Source: Paenibacillus koleovorans NBRC 103111 (GTDB lineage: Bacteria > Bacillota > Bacilli > Paenibacillales > NBRC-103111). From it: a DNA stretch of 64,000 nt. The stretch covers positions 23,745 through 87,744 of the forward strand of contig NZ_BIMA01000017.1 of the NCBI RefSeq assembly GCF_004000845.1, in the 5' to 3' direction. The notes beneath the pieces were generated by a model. It did no database searches. It was not told the origin of the DNA and saw only the letters and a list, made by a program, of their open reading frames with translations. Made by a program: the position numbers and the translations under genes. Below, piece by piece: positions 18,783 to 27,893 of the stretch; the stretch's first letter is position 1, and each line of letters begins with the position of its first letter.

Positions 18783-21700
18783 AGCGATTTCTCCCCCGTT
18801 CTAGCCTGGATCCGCTTGACTAGGCTTTCCCGCTCGTCGTACAAGCTTTCAATATCGGCATCGTCCTCGACATGCACCTCATCGATCGACAAGTCGAAGT
18901 GGTTGACAATCTGCTGCGAATTATTGGTCGTTGATTGTGCCGCAATGGAAGGCGTTGCCGAATCAAGCATCCGAAACAGTGCATTTTGCTGGTAAGCATT
19001 CAGCACAATCTCACCAGCATGAGCAACGATCGGCACGGCGCGGTCCCGGATGCCGGCCACCACCCCGCCTTCACTGAAATGCTGCAGGTTGTCATAATCA
19101 TCCTGCGGAACCCCGTACTTCGTCCGTAGCTCCGTATTCCGGCGGTGCAGCTCACCCTTCCTTGCCGGGTCATTCGTGGAGTACCACTCGGTTGTATTGG
19201 CCGTGTACTCCGCCCAATCACGTTGCTTTTCAATATCTCCAGAGATTGAGGTTACGGTGGCCATCTTTTGGCGGTAGGATTCAACAAACACGTCCAGGTC
19301 GGACAATATCTTTGCATTCGCAGTCCCAGTGCTGGAAATACGAAACGCTTGAATGCTCTTCTCAATTCCTTCGACATCGCCGCTGTAATCCTCAAAGGCG
19401 CGAATCAGGTCATCGTATTGCTGCTCCACTGCATCTTGCTGGTCGTCGAAAGCCTCTTCCTTCGTTCGCTTCTCATCCTCAAGCGCAAGCTTCTCTGCCT
19501 CAAGCTGTCGCCTGCGAAGCTCGCGCTGGTGGTCCGTCTCCATATCGGCAATTTCTTTCAGGAGTTGCTCCTGTTCTCGCTTTCCTTCCGGTCCAACAGC
19601 AGAAGCCAGCAACTCCGCTCGAGCACGCTTTTCGGCCAACTTGGCGGCAAAATCGGAATCGGCGTTCGCATCCGCTTCCGCATCCATCAACCGGTCGATA
19701 GCACGGATTTTTTCTTCCTGCGCATCAACGAATGCCTCTCGCGATTCCTTTATGGCCTTCAACTCAGCGCGACGTGCATTTTCTACTGCTTGCTTTTGCT
19801 TGTCGAGCAGATCCTCAACTTCGTTCACGGCCGCCTTGCGTTGCTTCTCGAGCTCCTCCGCCCGATCCAGTTCCCGCTTATGCATTTCCTCCCGGACGCG
19901 GAACATCTCCCGCTCGGCCCGGTCGCGCTCCTTCGATCCCTCTTCATATCGATTCTGGACGCGCTCCCAAGCGGCATACTCCTCTTCGAGTGACAGTCGC
20001 TTGAAGTGTTTCTCCCGCTCGATCCACCACAGCGACAGGTCAAACCCTGCCTTGCGGGTCGCCTCCGCTTGCTTCAATTCATCTTCGGATATCGCATCGT
20101 GCAGTTGCTTGATCTGAAGATTGACCATACGTTCGTCTTCCACCGCGCGCGCCAGATATGCTTTGTGGCCCTGCTTCACCTTCTCAAGCGCTTCAATCTG
20201 CTGCTGCGCGGACCAGTCATACATTTCGGCTTTGTAACGGATGAGCGCAATCTCCTCCTCAAACGCTTTCCGCTGAGGATCGTCCTTGGGATCGGGAGGG
20301 TCGCCTCCGCCTCCGCTAGGAGGACCCTTAGGGCGATAATCATCCAGATTTCCTGTTTCTAAATTCTGCTGCATTTTTTTAATCTCGTTTAGCGAGGAAC
20401 GTATTGCGTTTAATCCGTCAGTCCTTTCGAGTAATCGGCGATTGGCTTCTTCATTCAGCTTCTTGCCTTGCAAGATCATAGCCTTCCGCATGTCACCAGT
20501 TACATAATCAGGAATCTGGGATTCATCGAACTGCTCTTTGAGCATCGGAGCATCTTTTCGCATCTGAGCTTTGGTGACTTCCTCGAGAGCGGATACTTCA
20601 AGCTCAGCTTGTTTCAATTTCACTTCGGTACTTTTCTTAAGGTCTTCCAGCTCCTGTTTTCGAAGTTCCGTCTTGATACGTAGTGCGCCACGTTCAGCAT
20701 CGATCAACTCAAAGATCGCCTCGCGGTTGGTAATGTGATAGCGGCCCTCTTCATCCAACTTGGCGATGAGATCAGGGTACTCCTTCTTAAGTTGCTGGAC
20801 AACGCCGGCTAACTCTTTTTTCTGATCTTCGCTCAGTTTTTCGGATGATGACAGCTCGCTGTACTTCCGGCGTAGCTCCTCCGTTTTTTTGATCTGATCC
20901 TCTTTTGTTGCGAGTTCTGCCATTTCGGCTCGCTTCAAAGCAACAACAGCCGGGATCGCTTCTTCCAAATGTTGCTTCATTCGCTTTAATGCTTCTGTTG
21001 CTTGCTGGATGTTCTGAAAATCCATTTTTCGCAAAGCAGCGTCAATCTCGGTGATTTCGACGGACAAGTTCGTCGCATCGGAATCAGTAGCAGCGTTGAA
21101 GTATTGCTTTTCTAATTCATTTCGCCGTACTAGAAGTCGATTCAATTCGTCAATGTCGGATTGTAGGCCTTTTACTTCATCAGACGTTCTCTTTAGCGGA
21201 GATTCGTCTAATTTCTGATTCAGTTCTTCTATGCTTTCGGCAAACTGCAGAGAGGAGTCTGCCGCCGAGCTTGCGGCGATATTGTAAGCGACAACCCCGG
21301 TCGTAACCGCACCGATCGCTAGTATGGCCCATCCGACTGGCCCCATCACCGCGTTCAACGCGAAGAAGGCGGCAGTCAATCCGCCGACAACCGCAATCAT
21401 AGCCGTAACTGCAATTGCCGCCGCGGCCAAGCCGACAACAATCTGCTCGTTCTGATCGACCCACGCTGCTAAGTCCTTGATTACCGGGGTCACGACCTCC
21501 ATCATCCGCTCGAGTGCTGGAAGGAACGATTCACCCAGTTCCACCCGCGCTGTCTTCAACGTCTGGGCGTAGGTCGCCTGCGTGCCCGTGTAACCTGTCA
21601 TTGCAGAATCGGCATTCCCGGCGAACATCGCCGCTTCGGCCAAGATGCCATTGTACGCCGCCTGAATCTTCTGTCCCTCCGTCAGCTTATCAGCGGTCGT

Positions 21701-22504
21701 ACCAATCGATTTCGCATAGCGTTCCTGCATGACAGAAAGGTTCGTCGTAATGCCGGCGGCGTCCGTCAGCTCCGAGTTCCCCATCTTAATGCCCTGCGCG
21801 ACCTGACGGATAGCCTCGTCCCATTCCAAATGAGCTTCACGGTTATAGACCGCAGCATCCGCAGTGGCGGTGATGATGGTTCGTGTCTGATCGAGTGTTA
21901 GCCCGGCAGTCAAGTAGGTTTTTACCGTATCTGCGAGCGCCGCCTTGTTCAGGCCCCAGCGATCCGCCAGCTCGTCCGCGAGTCCGATCGTCTGGCCGAC
22001 GTCTTGGTTCAATGATTTGGAGACCTCAGATAAGCCACGGTAAGACCGGGAAAGAGCCGTGGCCTCGTCCGTAAACGCCTGAATCATGCTCACCATTCGT
22101 TCGGCGGCGAAGCCAGCTCCCAACGATGCCAACCCAGCACCAAGCCCGTCCACGCCCTGTTTGGCCCGTACGGAGCCGGTCTCGACGTTCTTCAGCTCTT
22201 TACTGACCTTTTCGACCTGCTTGCTCTCGACACCCATACGCCGAAGCTCCTGCACGATTTCCGCAAGTCCCTGCTCCACCCGGGAAGGATTTATTTTGCT
22301 CAGCTGGGCTTCGACCTTCTTCAGTTGCTCTGTGTTCAGGCCGATCTGAGTCAACGCGGCATTCATCGTGCTGAAATTGCGCCCTGCCTTCTTCCCCTCC
22401 TCGCCGAGATCGCTGATATCCTTCTTCACTGTACGGATTTCTTGCTTCATCTGCTGCGCTTCAGCTGTCAACCGTGCACGGAGCTCACCGATCTGTACCG
22501 TCAC
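18779..22504 (-). CDS. Tail tape measure protein
   Basis: 1241 aa, GTG start. The N-terminal coiled coil begins VQIGELRARLTAEAQQM. The TP901-type domain spans about 120-330, with a hydrophobic block at about 350-420 (AAAAIAVTAMIAVVGGLTAAF). Very long Lys/Glu/Arg-rich coiled coil covers about 430-1100. It sets tail length and enters the host envelope on infection. At roughly 0.15 nm per residue it would give a tail near 190 nm, a family rule rather than a measurement. Confidence 0.92.
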   Translation of the reverse strand: MTVQIGELRARLTAEAQQMKQEIRTVKKDISDLGEEGKKAGRNFSTMNAALTQIGLNTEQLKKVEAQLSKINPSRVEQGLAEIVQELRRMGVESKQVEKVSKELKNVETGSVRAKQGVDGLGAGLASLGAGFAAERMVSMIQAFTDEATALSRSYRGLSEVSKSLNQDVGQTIGLADELADRWGLNKAALADTVKTYLTAGLTLDQTRTIITATADAAVYNREAHLEWDEAIRQVAQGIKMGNSELTDAAGITTNLSVMQERYAKSIGTTADKLTEGQKIQAAYNGILAEAAMFAGNADSAMTGYTGTQATYAQTLKTARVELGESFLPALERMMEVVTPVIKDLAAWVDQNEQIVVGLAAAAIAVTAMIAVVGGLTAAFFALNAVMGPVGWAILAIGAVTTGVVAYNIAASSAADSSLQFAESIEELNQKLDESPLKRTSDEVKGLQSDIDELNRLLVRRNELEKQYFNAATDSDATNLSVEITEIDAALRKMDFQNIQQATEALKRMKQHLEEAIPAVVALKRAEMAELATKEDQIKKTEELRRKYSELSSSEKLSEDQKKELAGVVQQLKKEYPDLIAKLDEEGRYHITNREAIFELIDAERGALRIKTELRKQELEDLKKSTEVKLKQAELEVSALEEVTKAQMRKDAPMLKEQFDESQIPDYVTGDMRKAMILQGKKLNEEANRRLLERTDGLNAIRSSLNEIKKMQQNLETGNLDDYRPKGPPSGGGGDPPDPKDDPQRKAFEEEIALIRYKAEMYDWSAQQQIEALEKVKQGHKAYLARAVEDERMVNLQIKQLHDAISEDELKQAEATRKAGFDLSLWWIEREKHFKRLSLEEEYAAWERVQNRYEEGSKERDRAEREMFRVREEMHKRELDRAEELEKQRKAAVNEVEDLLDKQKQAVENARRAELKAIKESREAFVDAQEEKIRAIDRLMDAEADANADSDFAAKLAEKRARAELLASAVGPEGKREQEQLLKEIADMETDHQRELRRRQLEAEKLALEDEKRTKEEAFDDQQDAVEQQYDDLIRAFEDYSGDVEGIEKSIQAFRISSTGTANAKILSDLDVFVESYRQKMATVTSISGDIEKQRDWAEYTANTTEWYSTNDPARKGELHRRNTELRTKYGVPQDDYDNLQHFSEGGVVAGIRDRAVPIVAHAGEIVLNAYQQNALFRMLDSATPSIAAQSTTNNSQQIVNHFDLSIDEVHVEDDADIESLYDERESLVKRIQARTGEKSL

Positions 22505-22789
22505 CTAAATCCCTCCCCGCATGCGCGCAAGCTGCGCTTCATACTGTTCCTCAGCGGACTTCGCCGGTACCGCCGGCGCCTGAGGAAGACGTCCCCTTAT
22601 TCGATTGATTATCGCCTTCTGCGCGGCCTTGTCCGCAATATGTGGATAAGCCGTCACTTCCAGCTGCTCCATCAGTTCGGCGGCTCGCTTTTCATTTGCA
22701 AGCTTCATCAACTCGGGAAGATCAATAAACGCGTATTCGTTTTCGACCTCATACTGCGTCTTGCCTAACACCAAGCAGCACCTCAGCAC
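22505..22789 (-). CDS. Tail assembly chaperone extension (gpGT-like), probably made by -1 frameshift
   Basis: The 94-residue frame has no ribosome site before its nominal GTG. The same frame stays open well upstream of it, into the previous gene, reading KTLSHDEFV just before. This is the usual arrangement of siphovirus chaperone pairs, where the longer protein is made by slippage at the end of the first gene. The protein is charged and helical and precedes the tape-measure gene, as expected. Confidence 0.7.
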   Translation of the reverse strand: MLRCCLVLGKTQYEVENEYAFIDLPELMKLANEKRAAELMEQLEVTAYPHIADKAAQKAIINRIRGRLPQAPAVPAKSAEEQYEAQLARMRGGI

Positions 22790-22803
22790 GAATTCATCGT
22801 GGC

Positions 22804-22819
22804 TTAGTGTTTTGCCTGA
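22804..22819 (-). other. Candidate -1 ribosomal frameshift site
   Basis: On - the text is GGCAAAACACTAA, at the last codons of the gpG-like gene. A Lys tRNA on AAA can slip back one base within AAAA and enter the chaperone-extension frame. It is not a classical X-XXY-YYZ heptamer, so the exact slip point is uncertain. Confidence 0.45.
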
Positions 22820-23211
22820 TCCATTCGCTGCAGAATGCTCTGCACGAACTGCTGCGCCATTGGCGGGATCAGGCCGTTTAAGTTTCCCAAGGCGGCATTA
22901 ATGTCGTTCTTCTCCCAGGTCAATCGGAGATACTCAGCGCACTCCCCGAAGCTGGCGTGTTCGCTCAGGTACTCCTCCGGAAGCCCGCTCAAAATCGCCG
23001 TGACCTCGTATATTTCATCGATCGCAATATCGGCAGCCGCGACGAGAAAGGTTGCACGTCCTTCAGCCGGCGTCATGAACAGCCTAACGAGGAAATCTCC
23101 GATCGTGCCGATGTGGTCGGTCAGTTTCTTCAGTCGGTTGCGAGTAAGTTTGGGAATCTCGACTTTCTTCGAACCAAGCCGAACGTGGTCCTTTTTGATA
23201 AATGGAAGCAT
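22804..23211 (-). CDS. Tail assembly chaperone (gpG-like)
   Basis: 135 aa, mainly helical, starting MLPFIKKDHVRLGSKKVEIP. It lies between the major tail protein and tape-measure genes, the fixed place of the gpG chaperone that coats the tape measure during tail assembly. Its end overlaps the -1 frame of the next gene. Confidence 0.78.
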   Translation of the reverse strand: MLPFIKKDHVRLGSKKVEIPKLTRNRLKKLTDHIGTIGDFLVRLFMTPAEGRATFLVAAADIAIDEIYEVTAILSGLPEEYLSEHASFGECAEYLRLTWEKNDINAALGNLNGLIPPMAQQFVQSILQRMDQAKH

Positions 23212-23276
23212 GAATGCCCCTCCTTAGACGGAAGAGAGAGGGCTAGTGGGCCCTCTCGCGTCGAATGAATGATAGA

Positions 23277-23828
23277 TTATGCTGTAGCTGTAATATCGCC
23301 CCAGGTGTACAGCAGCCCCTTAGGCGTAGCCTCCAACGAAGGGTATGCCAGACCATTGATGGTCATTGTCTGGTTGGCGTCCAGTTGGAACCTAGCATCT
23401 ACGTCGAACTTGATGCTGCAGGCTTCGAGATAAATGTAGCGGTTCGGATCCGTAATGCCCTGCGGTTTGATTACCGCACGCTTCCGCGGGAGCTCGCGGC
23501 CGGCCAAGCCCGTGATCTGGTATTTGATCTTGCTGGATGTGGTCCCGTCGACGACCTTCGAAGCATCCGGATTAAATGAGACCACCTTGTCGAACTTCAT
23601 GTCCGGCGTGGCAAGTTCTACACGGCCAACCGTTCCCGTCTTAATCGACTTCACCGGCGCGGTACCTGTTTGGTCTGTGGTCGGCTCGAAGTATGTCGTC
23701 TCCGTGAAGAAGCGGATGCCGCCCTGAGTCAGATCAATCGTGATGGCCCCGGCCTCCTCTGTCCCGTTGGAGTTAATCCCCCATACGAAGATACCCGGTC
23801 CGGCATAGATGTCATTTACGTCACTCAA
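23277..23828 (-). CDS. Major tail tube protein
   Basis: 183 aa, beta-rich. N-terminal SDVNDIYAGPGIFVWG is followed by alternating strands and late DANQTMTINGLAYP. It lies just before the chaperone pair, the standard place of the tail tube gene in siphoviruses. The family match is by position and composition rather than by a signature motif. Confidence 0.7.
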   Translation of the reverse strand: MSDVNDIYAGPGIFVWGINSNGTEEAGAITIDLTQGGIRFFTETTYFEPTTDQTGTAPVKSIKTGTVGRVELATPDMKFDKVVSFNPDASKVVDGTTSSKIKYQITGLAGRELPRKRAVIKPQGITDPNRYIYLEACSIKFDVDARFQLDANQTMTINGLAYPSLEATPKGLLYTWGDITATA

Positions 23829-23841
23829 TTTGATTCACCTC

Positions 23842-24180
23842 CTATGGATGGGCGCTGACGGCGCCGATAGTCACGCTAGTCGCAGCTGATAGGTCAAACT
23901 GAAGTTTGCCGTCTGGCTGGCAGTACAGGTCTTTGGTGAACGGACCAAGCACCTTCTCCTCGGTTGTCCCAACCGCGACGACCTTCGTACCGGTTCGTCC
24001 GTACTTATCGGCAGCGTATTTCAGCGTTACGTTGATCGATGCACCGCCGCCGTTCTTAATGATCAGCAATGTATTCCCGTTATTGACCATCTCATGATTG
24101 TTCACGGCATCGCCATTCGTTCGAGCCAACAGCGCGCCGGCGTCTGATGGTTGTTGAACAGCAATAGGTGTTCTGGGCAT
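23842..24180 (-). CDS. Small beta-rich structural protein
   Basis: 112 aa, mostly beta strands, with ASINVTLKYAADKYGRTG in the middle. No family is recognised. It sits between the minor capsid and tail tube genes with short spacing, so it is probably a virion component, such as a head or tail decoration. Confidence 0.6.
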   Translation of the reverse strand: MPRTPIAVQQPSDAGALLARTNGDAVNNHEMVNNGNTLLIIKNGGGASINVTLKYAADKYGRTGTKVVAVGTTEEKVLGPFTKDLYCQPDGKLQFDLSAATSVTIGAVSAHP

Positions 24181-24183
24181 CCC

Positions 24184-24588
24184 TTATCCCTCCCTCGTGT
24201 AAAATTGGAAATTGGTCGAAAACACAGGCCGGTCCTTCTCGTCCAGCCCAAGTGGAATCGGTGCGGACTGTATAGCCCGGCTCGAAAATACATGAGTTGC
24301 ACCGACCTGGTAGTTTGGCCGGCGGTTCAGATGATGGATGAGCTGCATTGCCAGTACCTCGGTGCTCGCCATGTTCGATGAGTCAGCCTTATATGACTTA
24401 CCTTTGATGATGATTTGGTACGTTGGCCGCTCCGTCGGCACATAATCATGCGGCGCGAAGCCGCCGGAACCGAAAACGAACAAGCAGGGAAGCTTATTTT
24501 CAGGAAGGTTGTCGGGAATGAAGTTCGGATCCGGATAGACCGTGAAGCCGGATGCCGTTAAGTATGAAATCAATTCGCTCGCCAACAT
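24184..24588 (-). CDS. Minor capsid / tail-completion protein
   Basis: About 134 aa, resembling the minor-capsid family of Gram-positive phages (LASELISYLTASGFTVYP near the start, later MQLIHHLNRRP). ATG 24588 has GGAGG ten bases upstream. GTG 24597 overlaps the previous stop (GTGA) but sits one base after the ribosome site. It would join head connector and tail. Confidence 0.7.
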   Translation of the reverse strand: MLASELISYLTASGFTVYPDPNFIPDNLPENKLPCLFVFGSGGFAPHDYVPTERPTYQIIIKGKSYKADSSNMASTEVLAMQLIHHLNRRPNYQVGATHVFSSRAIQSAPIPLGLDEKDRPVFSTNFQFYTREG

Positions 24589-24593
24589 CCTCT

Positions 24594-25043
24594 TCACCCC
24601 TCCAGAATCTTGCTCAGTTCTTCCATAATGAGCTTCTCATTCATCTGCAGCGCACGCTCCAGATACTTCTTCCCGGGCATCTCCCCGTTATACGGCCCCT
24701 TGCTGATCGTCTTCTCGCCGGGCTTAAACTGGACCAGTTTGCCGCCTTTCGTCACCCGGAACCCTTCATGCTGGGCAATCGCGTAATGATCGACCTCGGG
24801 GCTTGTCCCTACATCGATATACATCACACCGTATCGCTGCATGATCTCGCCTACTACGAGTGCCGCTTCCAGGTCGCCTGTGTCGAGTGGAGCTAGACGC
24901 TTTGCATCATGGATGACCTTAAGCGCCAATCGAGTCAACGTATCGCGAAGCCGACGATCGAGTTCTTCCGTGAACCGGTCCAGTTCACCGATCATCACCT
25001 CGATTCCCTCGAGGCTAAAGCTAAACGGTTTGCGGTCGGCCAT
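24594..25043 (-). CDS. HK97-gp10-like tail completion protein
   Basis: 149 aa. Contains RLALKVIHDAKRLAPLDTGDLEAAL, the typical HK97-gp10 pattern of a helix ending in APxDTGxL, then the C-terminal GKKYLERAL. ATG 25043 has AAGGTGG six bases upstream. Proteins of this family form the tail-top ring. Confidence 0.85.
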   Translation of the reverse strand: MADRKPFSFSLEGIEVMIGELDRFTEELDRRLRDTLTRLALKVIHDAKRLAPLDTGDLEAALVVGEIMQRYGVMYIDVGTSPEVDHYAIAQHEGFRVTKGGKLVQFKPGEKTISKGPYNGEMPGKKYLERALQMNEKLIMEELSKILEG

Positions 25044-25353
25044 AGACAACCACCTTCTTCGTCCGATCGGTCCCGAGGAACTTACGCACCTCGATGTGCG
25101 CCACCTCGCAGCGAATCAACTCGCCTAACTCGCTGTTGTAGGTGAAGTAGTCGTCGAAGCCTACGGCATGCGGACCCTCGAGGTGAATGATATACGCGAT
25201 CTGAACGTCCTCGCCTCGTGCGTTCTTGATGAGCCGTTGCTCCTCGACAACCTTGGCTGACTTTACAGCTGACGCCGGCGGCAGCGGGCGGCCCCATTCG
25301 TCCATAGCCGAATGATAGTGGGTGACGGTGGCTGGATAACCGAAGAGACTCAT
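25021..25353 (-). CDS. Head closure / head-tail connector protein
   Basis: 110 aa, beta-rich (ATVTHYHSAMDEWGRP at the N-terminus). Its place between the adaptor and HK97-gp10-like genes matches SPP1 gp16-type stoppers. It overlaps both neighbours by a few codons. Confidence 0.65.
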   Translation of the reverse strand: MSLFGYPATVTHYHSAMDEWGRPLPPASAVKSAKVVEEQRLIKNARGEDVQIAYIIHLEGPHAVGFDDYFTYNSELGELIRCEVAHIEVRKFLGTDRTKKVVVYGRPQTV

Positions 25354-25736
25354 ACGAGCTCTCCGCCATACTGCCGCTGCTCCGCCGCAGCCTCTTCCTC
25401 GGCCTTCAGTTCTTCAGCAGTTGACCCGAGGATCTGGCGAACATCCGGAGCAACCACATCCCGCTGGCCGTCCTTGTAGCTGATGGACTCGCCGTTATCA
25501 GAGACAGATTTGACGTTATGCTTCTGATACTTGAGCGTCGGGTCGTTGCCCTGCAACTCCCACACCGCCTGATAGGATACCAAGGCAACGACAAGCTCGG
25601 CCGCCGGGTACCAGCGAGCCAGATTGCGCTCAGCTTGAACGACAGCAACCGTCTGCTTCTGCTCACTCACCTGGTCCCAGGCATCGGTATCAAGCAAGTT
25701 GGCGGCAATCCAAGAATCAACGACTACACGATCCAT
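25350..25736 (-). CDS. Head-tail adaptor-like protein
   Basis: 128 aa. A helical N-terminal half (WIAANLLDTDAWDQV, ERNLARWYPA) and an acidic C-terminal helix (TAEELKAEEEAAAEQ) resemble gp15/YqbG-type connectors. The assignment rests on position after the capsid and before the stopper. Confidence 0.6.
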   Translation of the reverse strand: MDRVVVDSWIAANLLDTDAWDQVSEQKQTVAVVQAERNLARWYPAAELVVALVSYQAVWELQGNDPTLKYQKHNVKSVSDNGESISYKDGQRDVVAPDVRQILGSTAEELKAEEEAAAEQRQYGGELV

Positions 25737-25746
25737 ACGCGCTCAC

Positions 25747-26085
25747 CTACTTCTGTTCTTTAGCGGCAATCTCCGTAAGCAGGGTTTCGGCATCTTTATC
25801 AGCGGCGCCTTCGATCCCGAGTTCAGCCGCTTTCTTCCGGAGCGATTTGAGCTTCTTCTCCGCTTCTTTCTTCTCCGCTTCTTTCTTCTCCGCTTCTTTC
25901 TTTGCCGTCTCAGCTGCCGCCGCTTCTTCCTCGGATGCAATCTCGGCTGGTGTCTTCAATACTTCTTCCGCCACGTCTTGGGCAATCATTTGCTTCCCGA
26001 TTTCTTCCGAAACATCGGTCAGGATGTCACCCTTTACCCGCCATTTCCCGCCGTATTTGACGAGACCTGTAATTTTCACTTTCAC
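25747..26085 (-). CDS. Capsid-adjacent protein with KKEAE repeats and HeH/LEM-like end
   Basis: 112 aa. A beta N-terminus (KVKITGLVKYGGKWRVKGD) is followed by three KKEAE repeats (DNA repeat 25861-25905). The C-terminal helix-extended-helix (LRKKAAELGIEGAADKDA) is like the HeH/LEM domains found in phage connector-region proteins. Role unknown, probably structural or assembly. Confidence 0.65.
   Translation of the reverse strand: MKVKITGLVKYGGKWRVKGDILTDVSEEIGKQMIAQDVAEEVLKTPAEIASEEEAAAAETAKKEAEKKEAEKKEAEKKLKSLRKKAAELGIEGAADKDAETLLTEIAAKEQK
25861..25905. repeat. Three tandem 15-bp coding repeats
   Basis: The unit cgcttctttcttctc occurs twice exactly and once with changes. It encodes the Lys-Lys-Glu-Ala-Glu repeat of the overlapping gene and can vary by slippage without changing the frame. 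Confidence 0.85.
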
Positions 26086-26134
26086 CGCTACTCACCCTCC
26101 CAAGGAAAATAGAAAGAGCGCCATGAGGCGCTCT

Positions 26135-27268
26135 TTAGATGACTGTTGCCGAAACAACCGAGTCGGCCCAAGCGAACGCCGGGAAACTCAGCGCTACGCC
26201 GGCAGTACGTACCCGGATCGGGTTCTTGGTCACATCGCGGAATACGTAGATGCCCATGTCGCCGGTCTGAACAGCTTCGATCTCGGCCAGCATTTCCTCC
26301 GTGGTCTTAGCCCACAGATAGTTACCCAGCGGGCCTTCCGGAAGAAGCATGAACTTGCTGTCTGCGAAAGTCCGAGTCGTCGTGTATGTGACCTTTCCAT
26401 TCGTAAGTGCCTTGTCCTCGGTGCGTAGTTGCGTGTCATTAATTGCAATCTGCGGCAGGCCAAGAGAATCAAATACCGCATTCAACTGAGCTCGGTTGAG
26501 CTGCGGAGGCTGCGCTGAACCGCTTGGGTTACCGAAATACTGCAACCGGATCGATTTGTTTTGCAACAAGTGTGAAAGAATCTTGCGGGACGTTAGCGAT
26601 CGAGCTAACTTGATGCCTTTCAAAGCGCGCTCCTCCACCCAACCTTGAATATCCGTGATTGGAGTAGAGTTATCATAGTCAGACCATCTGTCCGTACTGG
26701 TCAAGACCGGTTTCTGCGCGGTCTCATAGCCCCAATCAACGGCAATTTTCACGTTGCCTTCATTGTAGGTTACAGCACCATTCGAGACGGCCTGCATCGC
26801 GATCCACTCTTTTCGAGCATTGATAGAGTCGACCGCATACTGGGCGTCGTTCAACTGCTCATTGCGCAACTGGTTCGCTTCCTGCGGCCGGAGCCCGAAG
26901 GAGCTGGACGCCTGCAGGGCAAGACGAACAAGCCTCTCGTCCATATAACGGCCACGCTGGATCTTCGGAATCTCGATCCGGGTACCGGACAGTCCTTCAC
27001 GCGACCCATATTCGACTTCGGTACCGAGCTCCGCAATTTGGGCCATAACTGGAAGGCGGCCGGCAGAGCTGCGGATGACATCGATCGTCAATTCCGATGT
27101 TTCCTTGGGAGGGAACAACAACGGATTCAGATACTCGTTGTTGATCGTCAGGTTCCGGGAGTATACCAGCAAGTCCGAACCCATGAGTGCTTGTTCCAGT
27201 GTCATGTTGACCGGATCTTCGGCAGCAAACAACTGGAGGTTCATTTTCAAACGATACTTCTTTTCCAT
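26135..27268 (-). CDS. Major capsid protein (lambda gpE family)
   Basis: 377 aa. LFPPKETSELTIDVIRSSAG and RIEIPKIQRGRYMDERLV match the Phage_cap_E pattern, with a late GVALSFPAF near the C-terminus. The N-terminal NLQLFA motif is shared with the scaffold gene. It forms the HK97-fold icosahedral shell. Confidence 0.9.
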   Translation of the reverse strand: MEKKYRLKMNLQLFAAEDPVNMTLEQALMGSDLLVYSRNLTINNEYLNPLLFPPKETSELTIDVIRSSAGRLPVMAQIAELGTEVEYGSREGLSGTRIEIPKIQRGRYMDERLVRLALQASSSFGLRPQEANQLRNEQLNDAQYAVDSINARKEWIAMQAVSNGAVTYNEGNVKIAVDWGYETAQKPVLTSTDRWSDYDNSTPITDIQGWVEERALKGIKLARSLTSRKILSHLLQNKSIRLQYFGNPSGSAQPPQLNRAQLNAVFDSLGLPQIAINDTQLRTEDKALTNGKVTYTTTRTFADSKFMLLPEGPLGNYLWAKTTEEMLAEIEAVQTGDMGIYVFRDVTKNPIRVRTAGVALSFPAFAWADSVVSATVI

Positions 27269-27296
27269 GTTCCTGTTCAGTCCTCTCTATTCCGGA

Positions 27297-27878
27297 TTAG
27301 GCGAACACAATATGCGGCATCTTCGCCCGCAAAGCAGCGTCAACGGTGACTGGGATACGTTCGGTGATGAACTTCCCAACCTCGTAGCCACCGACCACAT
27401 GATCGCCATCCTTCACGTTAATGCCGCGCTTCAAGATGATCGTCGGGCTGTCGCCACCATCATCGTTCGTCAGCACACCATTGGCCGTTGTATAAGCGTT
27501 CGTGATGGCTGTGAACGTGATGACCTTCGTCGTGTAGTCGATCGCCGTGATCGTCTTGTTCTCGGTGTTCGTCCCGTTGTAAAACTTGATCGTATCCCCT
27601 ACGACCAGCCGGCTGACATCGTTAAGAGTTGCTGTAGTCGCGCTGCCGGAGACGTTGGCTGCCAGAGCGAGCCCGCCCGTGTATGGCCGCCATTTGCCGG
27701 ACGATGTAATCTTCGCCATCGGCATCCCCTTTTGAATCTTGCGATCACCGTTGGCGTCGGCCGGCACCTTCGTATAATCAATTGTGATCCCGTTGGTGAC
27801 TTCGCGGATCACCTCGAACGATGCGAGAATCTCCGGCTCGGCTTCGACCATGAATCGATCCCTTGGTTGCAAACGCAT
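27297..27878 (-). CDS. Head decoration-like protein
   Basis: 193 aa, beta-rich, with a Thr/Asn-rich middle (SGSATTATLNDVSRLVVGD) and C-terminal YEVGKFITERIPVTVDAALR. It lies between scaffold and capsid, where lambda-like phages carry the shell-cementing protein. No signature motif is recognised. Confidence 0.6.
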   Translation of the reverse strand: MRLQPRDRFMVEAEPEILASFEVIREVTNGITIDYTKVPADANGDRKIQKGMPMAKITSSGKWRPYTGGLALAANVSGSATTATLNDVSRLVVGDTIKFYNGTNTENKTITAIDYTTKVITFTAITNAYTTANGVLTNDDGGDSPTIILKRGINVKDGDHVVGGYEVGKFITERIPVTVDAALRAKMPHIVFA

Positions 27879-27893
27879 GCTTCTCAGTCCTCC

